Shown here in pieces: positions 8,437-17,803 of a stretch of 47,731 nt of DNA (within the stretch, counting starts at the first letter, position 1; every line of letters starts with the position of its first letter). This DNA is from a virus. The translations under genes were made by a program, and so were the position numbers. Location of the stretch: positions 1 to 47,731 of IMG/VR virus record IMGVR_UViG_3300043540_000243; one strand, 5' to 3'. The notes under the pieces were generated by a model. That model was not told the origin of the DNA, searched no databases, and saw only the letters and a program-made list of their open reading frames with translations.

Positions 8437-9402
8437 ATGGCAGAGTTTGGCGAGCAGGTACAACTCCCACCCGATACACCAGCGGTTAATGGCGCCGCCA
8501 TGCGTGCGGTCGCCGAAAAGATCAGATCTGAACGGCAACGCATTGCTGCATCCGGCTTGTTGAAGCCATGGACCATCATCAATTTCAACCCCATCGAGCT
8601 CACAGTCGAGTGCGCTCTCGTTCGGTACAAAGTTCCAGCCGCCGGCAAGAGCCAGAAAACCGTTAAGTTCAAGAACAAGCACGGCGAGGTGAGCGGGTCC
8701 TTCCTCACTATACGAGAGGCTATTGTCCGCCCCAAAATTCGCAACGTGCAGAAGCCGCAAGTTGAAGGCGACGATCCAATTGCCGAATACGAGGCGATGA
8801 CGATTCTTCCGGTTGAGCAGGCTTATCTGTTCTGGCATGAGTTCTTCAAGGGTGAAAACCCGGTTGGTGGTGTGCTCTGCCTGGAGGGTGATTCACATCT
8901 ATTCAGCCGCAAGATCGAGGAAGTGCGTGTGCCCGATTTCGTCACGCTTGCGGACCGGACTCGTCAGTATTTCGGGACGCCCATCGCGTTCGACGAGGTG
9001 CTTGATGACGTTCTGCACACCCAGCGGAACTACTGCAATGGAATTCTAGCGGCGGCGCATTCGATGGCCAACGACGAAGAGCAGGCGCGCAATATCAATA
9101 ACGGGCATCGGGCATGGGCCGATTTCGCGCTTCGATCTGGCTGGATTCAGCAGATTCCTGCGTGGGTATTCGCGTCAGTCGATCAGCGCGATATCTGCAA
9201 GGGGTGCGGGGCTGTGAAAAAACATCCAAATGCCCTCTTCTGCAGTTGTGGCCGCCCCTACGATGCGTTTGCCGCCTTCATGGCTGGTGAAAACGTTCCA
9301 CTTTCGTACCTCGTCACACTTCCGGCGGAACAACTGAAGAAGGTTAAGGAAGAGCAGGCGAGACGGAAGAAACTCGAGGAAGAACTGCTCGGCAAGAACT
9401 AA
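8437..9402 (+). CDS. Unknown protein with C-terminal zinc ribbon
   Basis: 321 residues, start supported by AGGAG at 8426-8430. Residues about 255-280 carry CKGCG, then FCSCGRPYD, a rubredoxin/ribbon-like four-Cys site; this is followed by a Lys/Glu helix to the end (EQLKKVKEEQARRKKLEEE). The upstream body has no motif I recognise. It sits just before the adaptor-like gene. With the portal this is a second zinc ribbon in the virion module. Could be a head-completion or tail accessory protein; that is inference. Confidence 0.6.
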   Translation: MAEFGEQVQLPPDTPAVNGAAMRAVAEKIRSERQRIAASGLLKPWTIINFNPIELTVECALVRYKVPAAGKSQKTVKFKNKHGEVSGSFLTIREAIVRPKIRNVQKPQVEGDDPIAEYEAMTILPVEQAYLFWHEFFKGENPVGGVLCLEGDSHLFSRKIEEVRVPDFVTLADRTRQYFGTPIAFDEVLDDVLHTQRNYCNGILAAAHSMANDEEQARNINNGHRAWADFALRSGWIQQIPAWVFASVDQRDICKGCGAVKKHPNALFCSCGRPYDAFAAFMAGENVPLSYLVTLPAEQLKKVKEEQARRKKLEEELLGKN

Positions 9403-9417
9403 ACGGAGCGACCGACC

Positions 9418-10107
9418 ATGAACACGCTGAAGGATGTGAAGCAGCAGGCGCGAGCGATCAACGGTGATCCCGATGGAGAGTGGATGACCGATACATACCT
9501 GTTGCCAATCATCAATCACCTCTACACGCTGCAGGTGAATTATCTGTCGAACTTCTGCAGTCCGTTCATTGAGTCGGTCGCGACAATCCTTAACCTCCAG
9601 CCAGGGCAGACTGATCTTTCGCTTTACCAGGCAAATGGGAAGCCATTGAGTGGACTCGTCGAACCGTATCGCGAGGGCATTCACTGGAAGATCGCAGGAG
9701 ATCAACCCAGCAGTTACGTTCCCGCTAAGAAAACTGACACCTTGCCCTATGTGACGCCAGCGACGCCCGGGCCCAGGTTTCAGCTTTGGTGGGAGTGGCG
9801 TTCCTTTAAGTTGTTTATTACGCCCATGACACAGGCGATTGACCTTGAGGTCCGCGGCGATTTTCGTCCGCCTGTGCTCGTGCAAGATGACGACATCATC
9901 GTTATTCACCCAACGATGGATGCGGTACTAGCCGAAGAGACGGCTGCGGCAGCATGGCGGGAACGGCAAAATGCCGGGGCTTTGCAGACGTACCAACTGG
10001 TGTTTACCAGCGCTCTCGACGATATCGCGAACCAGTTGGTCCGCGGTGAACAAGGAACTCCCTTGCGACTGGCAAGGGCAAACGGCCGCCGTTGCGGATG
10101 GCGGTAA
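9418..10107 (+). CDS. Head-tail adaptor-like protein (T7 gp11 position)
   Basis: 229 residues. The N-terminal helical part (MNTLKDVKQQARAINGDPDG, then WMTDTYLLPIINHLYTLQVN) and the beta-rich middle resemble podoviral adaptor or tail-tubular-A proteins that dock under the portal. The family match is from overall pattern and gene order: it precedes the long nozzle-like gene. The start has GGAGCG upstream at 9403-9408. The C-terminus is basic (RLARANGRRCGWR). Alternative: an unrelated connector of the same position. Confidence 0.5.
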   Translation: MNTLKDVKQQARAINGDPDGEWMTDTYLLPIINHLYTLQVNYLSNFCSPFIESVATILNLQPGQTDLSLYQANGKPLSGLVEPYREGIHWKIAGDQPSSYVPAKKTDTLPYVTPATPGPRFQLWWEWRSFKLFITPMTQAIDLEVRGDFRPPVLVQDDDIIVIHPTMDAVLAEETAAAAWRERQNAGALQTYQLVFTSALDDIANQLVRGEQGTPLRLARANGRRCGWR

Positions 10108-10118
10108 AGGAGAAAACT

Positions 10119-10487
10119 ATGGCACTAGCGGCGAAAGCAAAGAAGTACAACAACCCCCCGGCGCCCGATCGGTTGATTGTGCAAGTGACTCCCTCTGGCA
10201 ACTACGTCGCCGGCGGAGACACTCTTAACCTTACCAAAATCACCGATCCCGATGGAGTTGGGATTCTCGGGTTCAATCAACTTCCACTGTGCGTGCAGAT
10301 TGTTGGCGAAAATGCCGGTGGATACCGCGGTGAGTGGGTTACAGGCACAACCCGCGCAAATGGAAAGGTGAAGTTCTACACCCCAGCAACTGGGGCCACG
10401 GATGAAGTTGCGGCTGGCGCCTATCCAGCAGGGATTACCGGTGGCGTATGGTTTGCCATCATCGATCTCATTAAAGGCGACGAGTAA
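10119..10487 (+). CDS. Small beta-rich virion protein
   Basis: 122 residues. The ATG at 10119 follows an excellent AAAGGAG (10106-10112) located at the end of the upstream gene; an upstream in-frame TTG is not needed. The sequence is mostly short beta-type segments with Gly, Thr and Val (VQVTPSGNYVAGGDTLNL). This suggests a decoration or tail accessory protein. No family recognised. Confidence 0.55.
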   Translation: MALAAKAKKYNNPPAPDRLIVQVTPSGNYVAGGDTLNLTKITDPDGVGILGFNQLPLCVQIVGENAGGYRGEWVTGTTRANGKVKFYTPATGATDEVAAGAYPAGITGGVWFAIIDLIKGDE

Positions 10488-10547
10488 TGACAATGGCCGG
10501 TATCGTGCGGCGCGATCCGGCCTCTAACCTAAGCCGCAATCCCAGAC

Positions 10548-13500
10548 ATGGCCCAATTCGTCGGCGTACCCAACATTATTAACCGATTTCTTGGTCTCTG
10601 TGACCAAGACGACCAGACCAATCTCCCTATTGGACTGGCGTGGGTTTGCCGCAACATGCAGTTCTCTCTCACCTCCGCCAAAACGCGCGACGGCATCAAC
10701 AAAGCCATTCAAGGGATAAACAAGAGCCCAATCACTGGACTGCTTGGTCTTGTTTATCAGCCCGAATCTGACACAGAAGCCATCTTTCAACGACCCCTCT
10801 TGTTCGACATGATGGGCGCATTGCAAGCCGAGTATGAGGTTGGCACAGGTGTTGCGAAGCAGATAACGAGCACTTTATTCTCTCCGCCGCAAGTCGCACA
10901 TATGATCGCCGTGCAAGCCTACAACAAGGCTTGGATGGCATTTTCGGACCTGATCACACCGAAATCTCGCATGGCCGTCTACAAGATGAAGACGGATACG
11001 CTCGATCCATTCGGGATGAAGCCATATGGCTGGAACTGGGCTGCAAACACGCCATGTATCGCAGGTGAGGTTGCAACGCCAAGTGTGGACGGTGGCAACG
11101 GGCACACCTACCTCTGCACACAAGCCGGAACCACCGGAGCAGTAGAGCCGGTATGGCCGACGACGGAGGGTGCGACTGTCAATGACGGAACCGTGGTCTG
11201 GAAGGAGCAGACTGCGGTGATGGCAAACCGGCTTCCCTCTCCGCCTTCCCCGACGCTGGTCCTGACTGCTGGCGGCACCGTTCCTATCGGTGATGTGTGG
11301 GTAGTACTGACGTACAGCAATCAGCAGGGCGAAACTACCGCATCGACGCCGGTAAAGATTACGACAACAGCCGGGAATCAGTCGTTTAACGTGGTAACCC
11401 CCGGATTGACCGCGTTCTCGCAGTGGATTCAGACCCTTGCACCGGAGTATGTCCCGACCAAACTGAGCATCTATCTTGCGGTGGTTGCTGCCGGGGCTGC
11501 GCAGCCGCCAGGCACAGCCTACTACAAGTCGCAAGACTTCAATCTAACAGCCCAGGCACAATACACGATTCCAGTAACCGGACCGGCGACCGGTTCGCAA
11601 CTCGGATATGCCGCCGGTGTGATCGCGGGAACCGAGGTAAACCAGTCAAACAATGCGCTGGTTCCTGACGACAACAGCTACAACGCAGCACAGTGGGAGG
11701 TAGCGTCGGCCTCTCCCCACCAACTGCGTACCACGGGCGCTGCGACCAGTGCTCCTGGACTACTGGATTACGTTTACGCGAAGAACTTAGGCTTCAACAT
11801 TCCCAGTGGAGTGACAATTCTCGGTATTTCGATCGATGTCGGGTTTGTTGCGCAAAGCGCAACCAGCGCGACCATCCAAAACGTCAGCCTCTGCTACAGT
11901 GGCGCGAATCTTGGGACAGCAAAGACGCCAAATAAAGGCTTTACGACAGTCAATCAGGACCTCGTGCTGGGAAGTAATTCGGACCTATGGGGAGCAGCGC
12001 TGACGCCGGCGATCGTCAATGACCCTTCTTTCGGGTTTGGTGTGCAGGTAAATGTTCAGACGGTTCGCTGCTTCCTCAATAGCTTCTCGGTGACGGTGTA
12101 CTACGCCGAACAGGCGAACTCGCAAGCGGTGAATGCAGCCCGAATCACGCCGGGTCAGCTTCCCACGCCGACCGCTGGACCGAACCTGCAGAAGTTGGCG
12201 AGTCAGGGCAGTTTCCCGATTCACCGTGACGTTTACGTCTGCATTACCTATACGAACGCAGCAGGCGAGACGCTACCAGGTCCGCCAAGCGCTGTTTACG
12301 ACACGGCTACAAATGACGCCGTGCAGGCAACACTCAAGTCCCCAGGAAACTTCCAGTACAGCGGAATCAATGTCTATGAATGTGACGTACCTACCGGAGC
12401 ACCCCAGCCTCCATTCTCACAATTCGCTCTCGTTGGCTCGTACAGCGCGACCCAATCGGTGCTCATATCACAGAGCGCCTCTGGTTCTCCGCCGCCTACT
12501 GCCAACACAACGGGGCCGGGAGGCCAAATTGCTGCGGATACACCGACCGGAGGAGTGAATAGCACCCAGGGATACCGCTACGCCGCCATAATGTTTATCA
12601 ACCGCAACGATACGATGTCGGGATTTACAAAGAATTCCGTCATCAAATACGCCGTAGATCAGGACGGATGGCAACTTGGCTTGTTTAATGTGCCAGCAGG
12701 ACCGTCCAACGTCGCTGCACGTGCAGTCGGATTTACGGTCGCTGACGGAACGCCTTCGGGAGACTTCTTTGTTATCGGCGGTTGGGCATCGAATACAACG
12801 GACAATCTGGTTTATCCGAAAACAGTTACAGTGGACGGCATTCCCCAGACGGCAACAGTGCTAGGCGACAATGTGAGCACGTCGGGCACTTTTAACTTCA
12901 CCGACTCGTTCCTGATCGCGAATATCGGGACCAATGTTACCGACCGCCTGCGTGTAATTTGGCCCTATGAAGGCGTGGATGTTTACTACTCGGAATCAAC
13001 CGACAGGCTTTTTGTCACTGGCGCGCCCGGCTTCAACGGTCACTGGGTGTCGCTCAAAGGGGATCCGGAATCGTTCTACGGCGACACTTGTTTCATCGCC
13101 ACCAATAATTCTGACGGCGAACGTGCAATCTGCGTCCGCGAATACCGTGGATCGCTCTATTCCTTCCGTGAGCGCTCGGCCTATGTGATCACACCGGGAG
13201 ATGGTGACCCTGCGACCTGGTCCATCCCGGTACGGCGCTGGTCGAAGGTTGGTCCATGCGGACCGCGAGCCGTGGATGTGGACGACGACTTCATTATCTT
13301 TGCGCACCGGTCTGGAGTGTACCGCTACACCGAAACCAACCCCGACCTGATGACCAAGGAAGTCCCGAAGTTATGGAACTCGATCAACTGGTCTGCAGGC
13401 CAGACGATCTGCGTGAAGATTGATCGCGAAACCCATACGGTACGAATCCTTGTGCCGGTTGGAAACAGCACTATCCCCAATCAAGAAATCGTCCTCAGCT

Positions 13501-14144
13501 ACATTGAGGGATGGCAAAACCCTATTCACTTCTCCCCTTACGCCCAGCGAGAGGTTTCAATGGACGCGGCGCGGCGCTGGTCCATCAATGATGTTGCGGC
13601 TTATGTATGTGGGCGCGTGGAGCGGCTAATTCCCAATGCACCTCCGTTTCTCGACGGAGTGGATGGTGTGGATGATATGGGCTCGTCCTGGTATATCTCG
13701 CAGTTTCTTTATGGATCAAGCGCTCCCGATGGAACGGTGCAGGCAATCACGCCGGGCATTTATCAGGACAACGGTACCGGAATACGCAGCGAGTATGAGA
13801 CGGTATGCCCGCAAAACGGGATGGCGCTATCGAAACTGGAAGGCTTCACCTTGAACGCCAAAGGCAATGGCACCTTACTGGTCTCGGCTCTGAGCGGACG
13901 TGACATGACCAGCGACTGGGCACCGGAAGGAAGTGCGAAGAAGTCGCGCGAGTTACACGCACGTCCAGTTGATCTCTCGCCCGACCAACCTATTGGGATC
14001 TCGCGCATGTACCCTTCCCGTATTTCCGAGCGCTGGCGTTTGCGCTTCCGCACTGATTGGCAGCCAGGGAGTTGGATGGAGTTGAAATGGGCATCGATCT
14101 ACACCATTCCTGTGGCGAGTGCGCGCACTGAGGGCGAAGGATAA
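10548..14144 (+). CDS. Tail nozzle-like structural protein (T7 gp12 position) with Ig/FN3-like inserts
   Basis: 1198 residues. N-terminal and C-terminal parts look like a beta-propeller-type tail tube/nozzle: near residues 860-950 there is LYSFRERSAYVITPGDGDPA followed by DDFIIFAHRSGVYRYTE, the kind of repeated blade text seen in podoviral nozzle proteins. The middle, about residues 230-700, has two similar modules (VWVVLTYSNQQGETTAS and VYVCITYTNAAGETLPGPPS) typical of Ig- or fibronectin-like domains on virion surfaces. It is about 1.5 times the length of T7 gp12, the excess being these inserts. No clear ribosome site precedes the ATG. It directly abuts the fibre gene (TAA then ATG). Confidence 0.55.
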   Translation: MAQFVGVPNIINRFLGLCDQDDQTNLPIGLAWVCRNMQFSLTSAKTRDGINKAIQGINKSPITGLLGLVYQPESDTEAIFQRPLLFDMMGALQAEYEVGTGVAKQITSTLFSPPQVAHMIAVQAYNKAWMAFSDLITPKSRMAVYKMKTDTLDPFGMKPYGWNWAANTPCIAGEVATPSVDGGNGHTYLCTQAGTTGAVEPVWPTTEGATVNDGTVVWKEQTAVMANRLPSPPSPTLVLTAGGTVPIGDVWVVLTYSNQQGETTASTPVKITTTAGNQSFNVVTPGLTAFSQWIQTLAPEYVPTKLSIYLAVVAAGAAQPPGTAYYKSQDFNLTAQAQYTIPVTGPATGSQLGYAAGVIAGTEVNQSNNALVPDDNSYNAAQWEVASASPHQLRTTGAATSAPGLLDYVYAKNLGFNIPSGVTILGISIDVGFVAQSATSATIQNVSLCYSGANLGTAKTPNKGFTTVNQDLVLGSNSDLWGAALTPAIVNDPSFGFGVQVNVQTVRCFLNSFSVTVYYAEQANSQAVNAARITPGQLPTPTAGPNLQKLASQGSFPIHRDVYVCITYTNAAGETLPGPPSAVYDTATNDAVQATLKSPGNFQYSGINVYECDVPTGAPQPPFSQFALVGSYSATQSVLISQSASGSPPPTANTTGPGGQIAADTPTGGVNSTQGYRYAAIMFINRNDTMSGFTKNSVIKYAVDQDGWQLGLFNVPAGPSNVAARAVGFTVADGTPSGDFFVIGGWASNTTDNLVYPKTVTVDGIPQTATVLGDNVSTSGTFNFTDSFLIANIGTNVTDRLRVIWPYEGVDVYYSESTDRLFVTGAPGFNGHWVSLKGDPESFYGDTCFIATNNSDGERAICVREYRGSLYSFRERSAYVITPGDGDPATWSIPVRRWSKVGPCGPRAVDVDDDFIIFAHRSGVYRYTETNPDLMTKEVPKLWNSINWSAGQTICVKIDRETHTVRILVPVGNSTIPNQEIVLSYIEGWQNPIHFSPYAQREVSMDAARRWSINDVAAYVCGRVERLIPNAPPFLDGVDGVDDMGSSWYISQFLYGSSAPDGTVQAITPGIYQDNGTGIRSEYETVCPQNGMALSKLEGFTLNAKGNGTLLVSALSGRDMTSDWAPEGSAKKSRELHARPVDLSPDQPIGISRMYPSRISERWRLRFRTDWQPGSWMELKWASIYTIPVASARTEGEG

Positions 14145-15410
14145 ATGGCGGGAAGCATCAAACTCGACCGCAGTCTCATCGAGACGGCCGTAAGAGGCAG
14201 CAAGCAGCCTGATGACGCGCGTAAGTTGTGGCTGTCGATTGAGAAACACCTGCAGGACTTGCAGGCGGCAGCGAGCACACAAGCGCCGGCGGCTGTGCCC
14301 TCGCCGTCCTCGCCATCGTCAAGCCAAAGCGGATCGAACAGCCAGGCTCCCAGCACCGTCGTAGTGCAGCAGGTTAGCTTCAGCGGGATCCAGCAGTTAG
14401 CGCAGGACCCTATCAGCCCCACTCCAGGACAGGTCTGGTACAACACCTCAACTAACCAGATCAAACTTTGGGATGGTACAGCCATTCAGATTGTCGCGGA
14501 ACTGGCCAACACTCTGGATCAGTTTCAGGCGCCCGCGGTGGATCTCTCGGTAGGCGGACACAAACTGACCAACCTTTCCGACCCAGGGACTGCCCAAGAC
14601 GCGGCGACCAAGAACTATGTGGATGCTAGGCCAGCCGTTTTCAGCGGTACAGGAGCTCCTGCTAGTGGAATTGGCAACAATGGCGACTATTACCTGAACA
14701 CGTCCAACGGGCTGATGTATCAAAAGTCCGCAGGTGCATGGGCATCGCTTGCTCTTTCGACAGTCGGCAAGGGAGCGATCAAAGCTGGCTTGAATGTGAC
14801 TGTAACCGATAACGGTGATGGCACGACGACGGTTGCCAGCACCGGCGGCGGCGGCTTGCCTTCTAAGTCATTGCTTGTGCAGGGCATGACCCCATACTCA
14901 AGCGCAAGCACGAGCTGGAATAATTACACGATTCGCTGGCGACTCGGAGCACACCAGGTTCTGGCTCCAAATGGCAATTTTAAGATCCGTTTCGCGTTTA
15001 ACGGCGGAACTGGAATCACCATCGGTAACGTTGTCATCAAGAGGACGAATAGAGGATCGACGGCCGTCATCGATACGACAGCGGTGACGTTTAACACCGG
15101 AGCCGCTTACCCTTATGCGTACGCCTTCGGATTCACAGCATCCCCAACAAAACCAGCTTTTCTCGATTCCGATACCATCAACCTTGCCATCGACGACGAG
15201 CATGACTTTTGGGTCTATCTCTACACCCCTAATGATTCATCTGGGGCAAATTACAACGCCACAGTCGGGTATTCTGTGCACAGTACGAACCCAGGGCAAT
15301 CCAATCCAATTCAGGGAAGCTACACGGGAGGGGATCAGACGGCAGAAACTACCGTAGGGACCGGAACCAACGCGACTCAATGCGCCGTTACGAGGGTGTT
15401 CATTCCGTGA
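14145..15410 (+). CDS. Tail fibre-like protein
   Basis: 421 residues. A short helical N-terminus and a Ser/Pro/Ala linker (about 43-75) are followed by PTPGQVWYNTSTNQIKLWDG and then HKLTNLSDPGTAQDAATKNY, the classic trimeric phage-fibre repeat ('KI.NL..P....DA..K.Y'). The C-terminal half is Gly/Ser/Thr-rich beta sequence and would hold the receptor-binding tip. The start immediately follows the previous stop. A fibre here, before the ejection block, differs from T7, where gp17 follows gp16. Expected outside the capsid, attached to the tail. Confidence 0.75.
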   Translation: MAGSIKLDRSLIETAVRGSKQPDDARKLWLSIEKHLQDLQAAASTQAPAAVPSPSSPSSSQSGSNSQAPSTVVVQQVSFSGIQQLAQDPISPTPGQVWYNTSTNQIKLWDGTAIQIVAELANTLDQFQAPAVDLSVGGHKLTNLSDPGTAQDAATKNYVDARPAVFSGTGAPASGIGNNGDYYLNTSNGLMYQKSAGAWASLALSTVGKGAIKAGLNVTVTDNGDGTTTVASTGGGGLPSKSLLVQGMTPYSSASTSWNNYTIRWRLGAHQVLAPNGNFKIRFAFNGGTGITIGNVVIKRTNRGSTAVIDTTAVTFNTGAAYPYAYAFGFTASPTKPAFLDSDTINLAIDDEHDFWVYLYTPNDSSGANYNATVGYSVHSTNPGQSNPIQGSYTGGDQTAETTVGTGTNATQCAVTRVFIP

Positions 15411-15823
15411 GGGTTCGTAATGCCGAGCCTCGCGACATTCCAGCCATTGCCGATCGCCATGCCGAGCAAAACCGGCGTGATGGTACTAACTACCCGATGG
15501 CGAGGATATTTAACGAGCAAGGGCAATTGCTTCCAAACATCGCGCTTGCACTCGTCGTCGAGGATGACGACGGAGCCGTGCTCCAAGGAATTGTGTTTGA
15601 GAGCATCCCTGAGATGCAGATTTACGGCACCAATCCACGCGCGACGGCGTTTCTCGAGCGCAATATCGAGGGTGCTTGGTATCTGTTGGCTGGCAAAGGA
15701 TTTCAGGTAGTGAATTGCGAAGTGCCAAAACAGGTAGCAAAGCCGATCAGCAAGCCGCTGAAACGGGCTGGATTCACCCGCAGTAAAGGTCTCATCAATT
15801 TCTTCCGGGAGTTGTCCCGATGA
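15407..15823 (+). CDS. GNAT-like internal protein (T7 gp13 position and size)
   Basis: 138 residues from the GTG at 15407, which overlaps the upstream stop as GTGA. N-terminal VRNAEPRDIPAIADRHAEQN, a central strand pair and an LVVEDDDGAVLQGIVFESIP segment fit a GNAT acetyltransferase fold. A clear acetyl-CoA pyrophosphate loop (R/Q-x-x-G-x-G/A) is not evident, so catalysis is doubtful. T7 gp13 is also 138 residues and its place, directly before gp14, is the same. Likely needed for assembly of the ejection apparatus. The next gene overlaps by ATGA, so this is a tightly coupled block. Confidence 0.6.
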   Translation: MRVRNAEPRDIPAIADRHAEQNRRDGTNYPMARIFNEQGQLLPNIALALVVEDDDGAVLQGIVFESIPEMQIYGTNPRATAFLERNIEGAWYLLAGKGFQVVNCEVPKQVAKPISKPLKRAGFTRSKGLINFFRELSR

Positions 15824-16413
15824 GCAGAAAGCAAAGCACGGAAGCCTTCAACACAGCCAAAGATCAGAACGCGCAAAGTTTCGAAGATGCGCAGAACTCA
15901 TACAAGAGCGCCCAGGAAGATGTCGGCAATTACGAGGACCAACTCTCGAAATATGCGGCCAGCAACCCGTACACGAAAGGTGGCGAGTTCCAAACCGCAG
16001 AGAATCGCGTACTTGCGGATACCGCAGGAGGGGTCTCCTCCAGCCTACGCAGCGCCTTGCAGTCTTCGGCAGCGCGTACCGGACAGAACGCGCTGGGAGC
16101 GAACGCGACGGCAAAAGCGATTGCCGACCAGGCAGAGCGAAACTTGGGCGCACAGCAGGCTGAGACGGAAAACCAGCGCATCGGCAAGGAAGCTGGGTAT
16201 AACGCCGGTGTCCTGAGTGCGACCGCAGAACCGGTCAACATGCAGACACGTCTTTATGGAGCGGCATCTGGTGCCGCCGGTGATTCACTAAGAGCCGAGA
16301 CTGATGCAGCCAAAACGCCGGGTTTCTGGGACATGATGGCGGGAGGATTGGCTCAAGGACTTGGACAGGGCCTTGGCGGTGGCTGGTTCCCGGGCGGCGG
16401 GTCAAGAGGATAA
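15820..16413 (+). CDS. Internal virion/ejection protein (T7 gp14 position and size)
   Basis: 197 residues, close to the 196 of T7 gp14. Nearly all helix-forming, rich in Ala, Gln, Asn and Gly (SYKSAQEDVGNYEDQLSKYA). It ends in a Gly-rich amphipathic/hydrophobic segment (FWDMMAGGLAQGLGQGLGGG) that could insert in a membrane. Short Ala/Gly-rich proteins of this kind form the outer-membrane part of podoviral ejection channels. ATGA overlap with the upstream gene. Function by position and composition, not by a recognised domain. Confidence 0.55.
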   Translation: MSRKQSTEAFNTAKDQNAQSFEDAQNSYKSAQEDVGNYEDQLSKYAASNPYTKGGEFQTAENRVLADTAGGVSSSLRSALQSSAARTGQNALGANATAKAIADQAERNLGAQQAETENQRIGKEAGYNAGVLSATAEPVNMQTRLYGAASGAAGDSLRAETDAAKTPGFWDMMAGGLAQGLGQGLGGGWFPGGGSRG

Positions 16414-16423
16414 GGAGAGCGAG

Positions 16424-17800
16424 ATGGCAGACAACACTCAGGACCAGAACTACATCGACCGCGACGCCAGAATCGCTCAGCAGTTTGCACCGGTCATTTC
16501 TCCGCTGACGGCACAGGGCGTCGACCCCGACGAGGCGTATATGAATCGCGCCCTAATGGCGCGAGCCGCCACCGACCTCGCCTCGCGCGGGATGCCAGGA
16601 GCGGCACCGACATCGACGACGCCGGTGGCCTCACCCTCGGCGTCGGTACCAGCCACTGTAACGCCATCCGGAAAACCATCAACATGGCAAGACATTGCGC
16701 GGAAATCGGCGCAATCGCAGCTATCGGCCGCCGATGCGGCTTCAAGTGCGTTGGCAAGCGTCCCCGCTGAGGACGACAAGAGTGCAGCTATTCAGGCGCG
16801 CATCGATCAAGAAAACAAACCGATTCAGGCGCGCGATGCACAAGGGAAGCTACTGCAGCAATATCGTCCATCACTGGGACAGAAGATCAAGCGCGGGCTT
16901 GCCGGCGCTGGCATGGGATTACTTCGCGGAGGAATCGTTGGCTCTGTGGCTGGGGCGGTGAATCCACACATCGCCGGCGAGCGTGGCTACGACGATCCCA
17001 ACAATGCTTATGAGCAGGCAGAGAATGCTCGGCAGCAGAGCCTTGCTGCGGATACACAATCGCTCAATACGTCGCGGAAAGCGTTTGAAGATGCCACGAA
17101 TCGAGCGAAGTCGATCTCACAGGAACAACGTGGCGTTGCTGGGGCCTACAAGGATGCAGGTGCTACTGCGACCACCGCAATGGAACGCGAGGAGACGGCG
17201 CGCCATAACCAGGCGGAAGAGGACATCAAGCGTAACCCAACTAACGATGTGAAGACGGAGTTTCAGTCAATACATACCGAAGCGCAGCGCCGTTTTCCGA
17301 ACCAGCCATTCCAGGCATACGAGTGGGAGCGGAAGCAGTTAATCGACCTGAAAAATGCGGAGCGTGCGCCGAAAGACACATCCGCGACGGATCTCGCAAA
17401 AGCGATTCAGGCGACGGAATTCGGTATGCGCATGTCGTCGCAGATTGATCAGCAAAAGGAAGCCGAGCGCAATCGACGATACGCCGAACTGGGAAAGGAT
17501 ATTTCACTCAAGTACGACGAACAAAAGATGTCGGCGGCAAAACAGAAGATCGATAGCGAACTCGATACCAAGTATGGGCCGAAGTATCAGCAGGCGCAGG
17601 ACAAGGTCGATCGGATGCTCGGCATCACAAAAACCGGAGGACCGTTACAGAGCAAGAACCTGCCAAAACGGGTAAAAGTTGGCGATGATCTCGGACCGGC
17701 TCCAGCGGGAAGGCGTGAGGGACAAACCGGAACACTTCCAGATGGAACGAAGGTGGTAATCAAGAATGGACGCGCAGTCGTGCTGAAGCTAAAGGGATAA
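16424..17800 (+). CDS. Internal virion/ejection protein (T7 gp15 position)
   Basis: 458 residues from the ATG at 16424, with AAGGAG at 16412-16417. N-terminal 100 residues are Ala/Ser/Pro/Thr-rich. Around residues 150-185 lies a Gly/Ala hydrophobic stretch (GLAGAGMGLLRGGIVGSVAG), followed by a long Gln/Glu/Lys helix region to about 400 (QIDQQKEAERNRRYAELGKD). The Gly-rich C-terminus is short. It lies 10 bases after the gp14-like gene and 3 before the giant gene. Shorter than T7 gp15 (747). Expected to be packaged in the head and ejected. Confidence 0.5.
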   Translation: MADNTQDQNYIDRDARIAQQFAPVISPLTAQGVDPDEAYMNRALMARAATDLASRGMPGAAPTSTTPVASPSASVPATVTPSGKPSTWQDIARKSAQSQLSAADAASSALASVPAEDDKSAAIQARIDQENKPIQARDAQGKLLQQYRPSLGQKIKRGLAGAGMGLLRGGIVGSVAGAVNPHIAGERGYDDPNNAYEQAENARQQSLAADTQSLNTSRKAFEDATNRAKSISQEQRGVAGAYKDAGATATTAMEREETARHNQAEEDIKRNPTNDVKTEFQSIHTEAQRRFPNQPFQAYEWERKQLIDLKNAERAPKDTSATDLAKAIQATEFGMRMSSQIDQQKEAERNRRYAELGKDISLKYDEQKMSAAKQKIDSELDTKYGPKYQQAQDKVDRMLGITKTGGPLQSKNLPKRVKVGDDLGPAPAGRREGQTGTLPDGTKVVIKNGRAVVLKLKG

Positions 17801-17803
17801 GGG

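Noticed and set aside
1905-12050. GGTAAATG at 1904 and 12043 as further operator sites
   Set aside because: Only 8 bases match and the following bases differ from the 14-bp consensus; chance hits at this length are expected.
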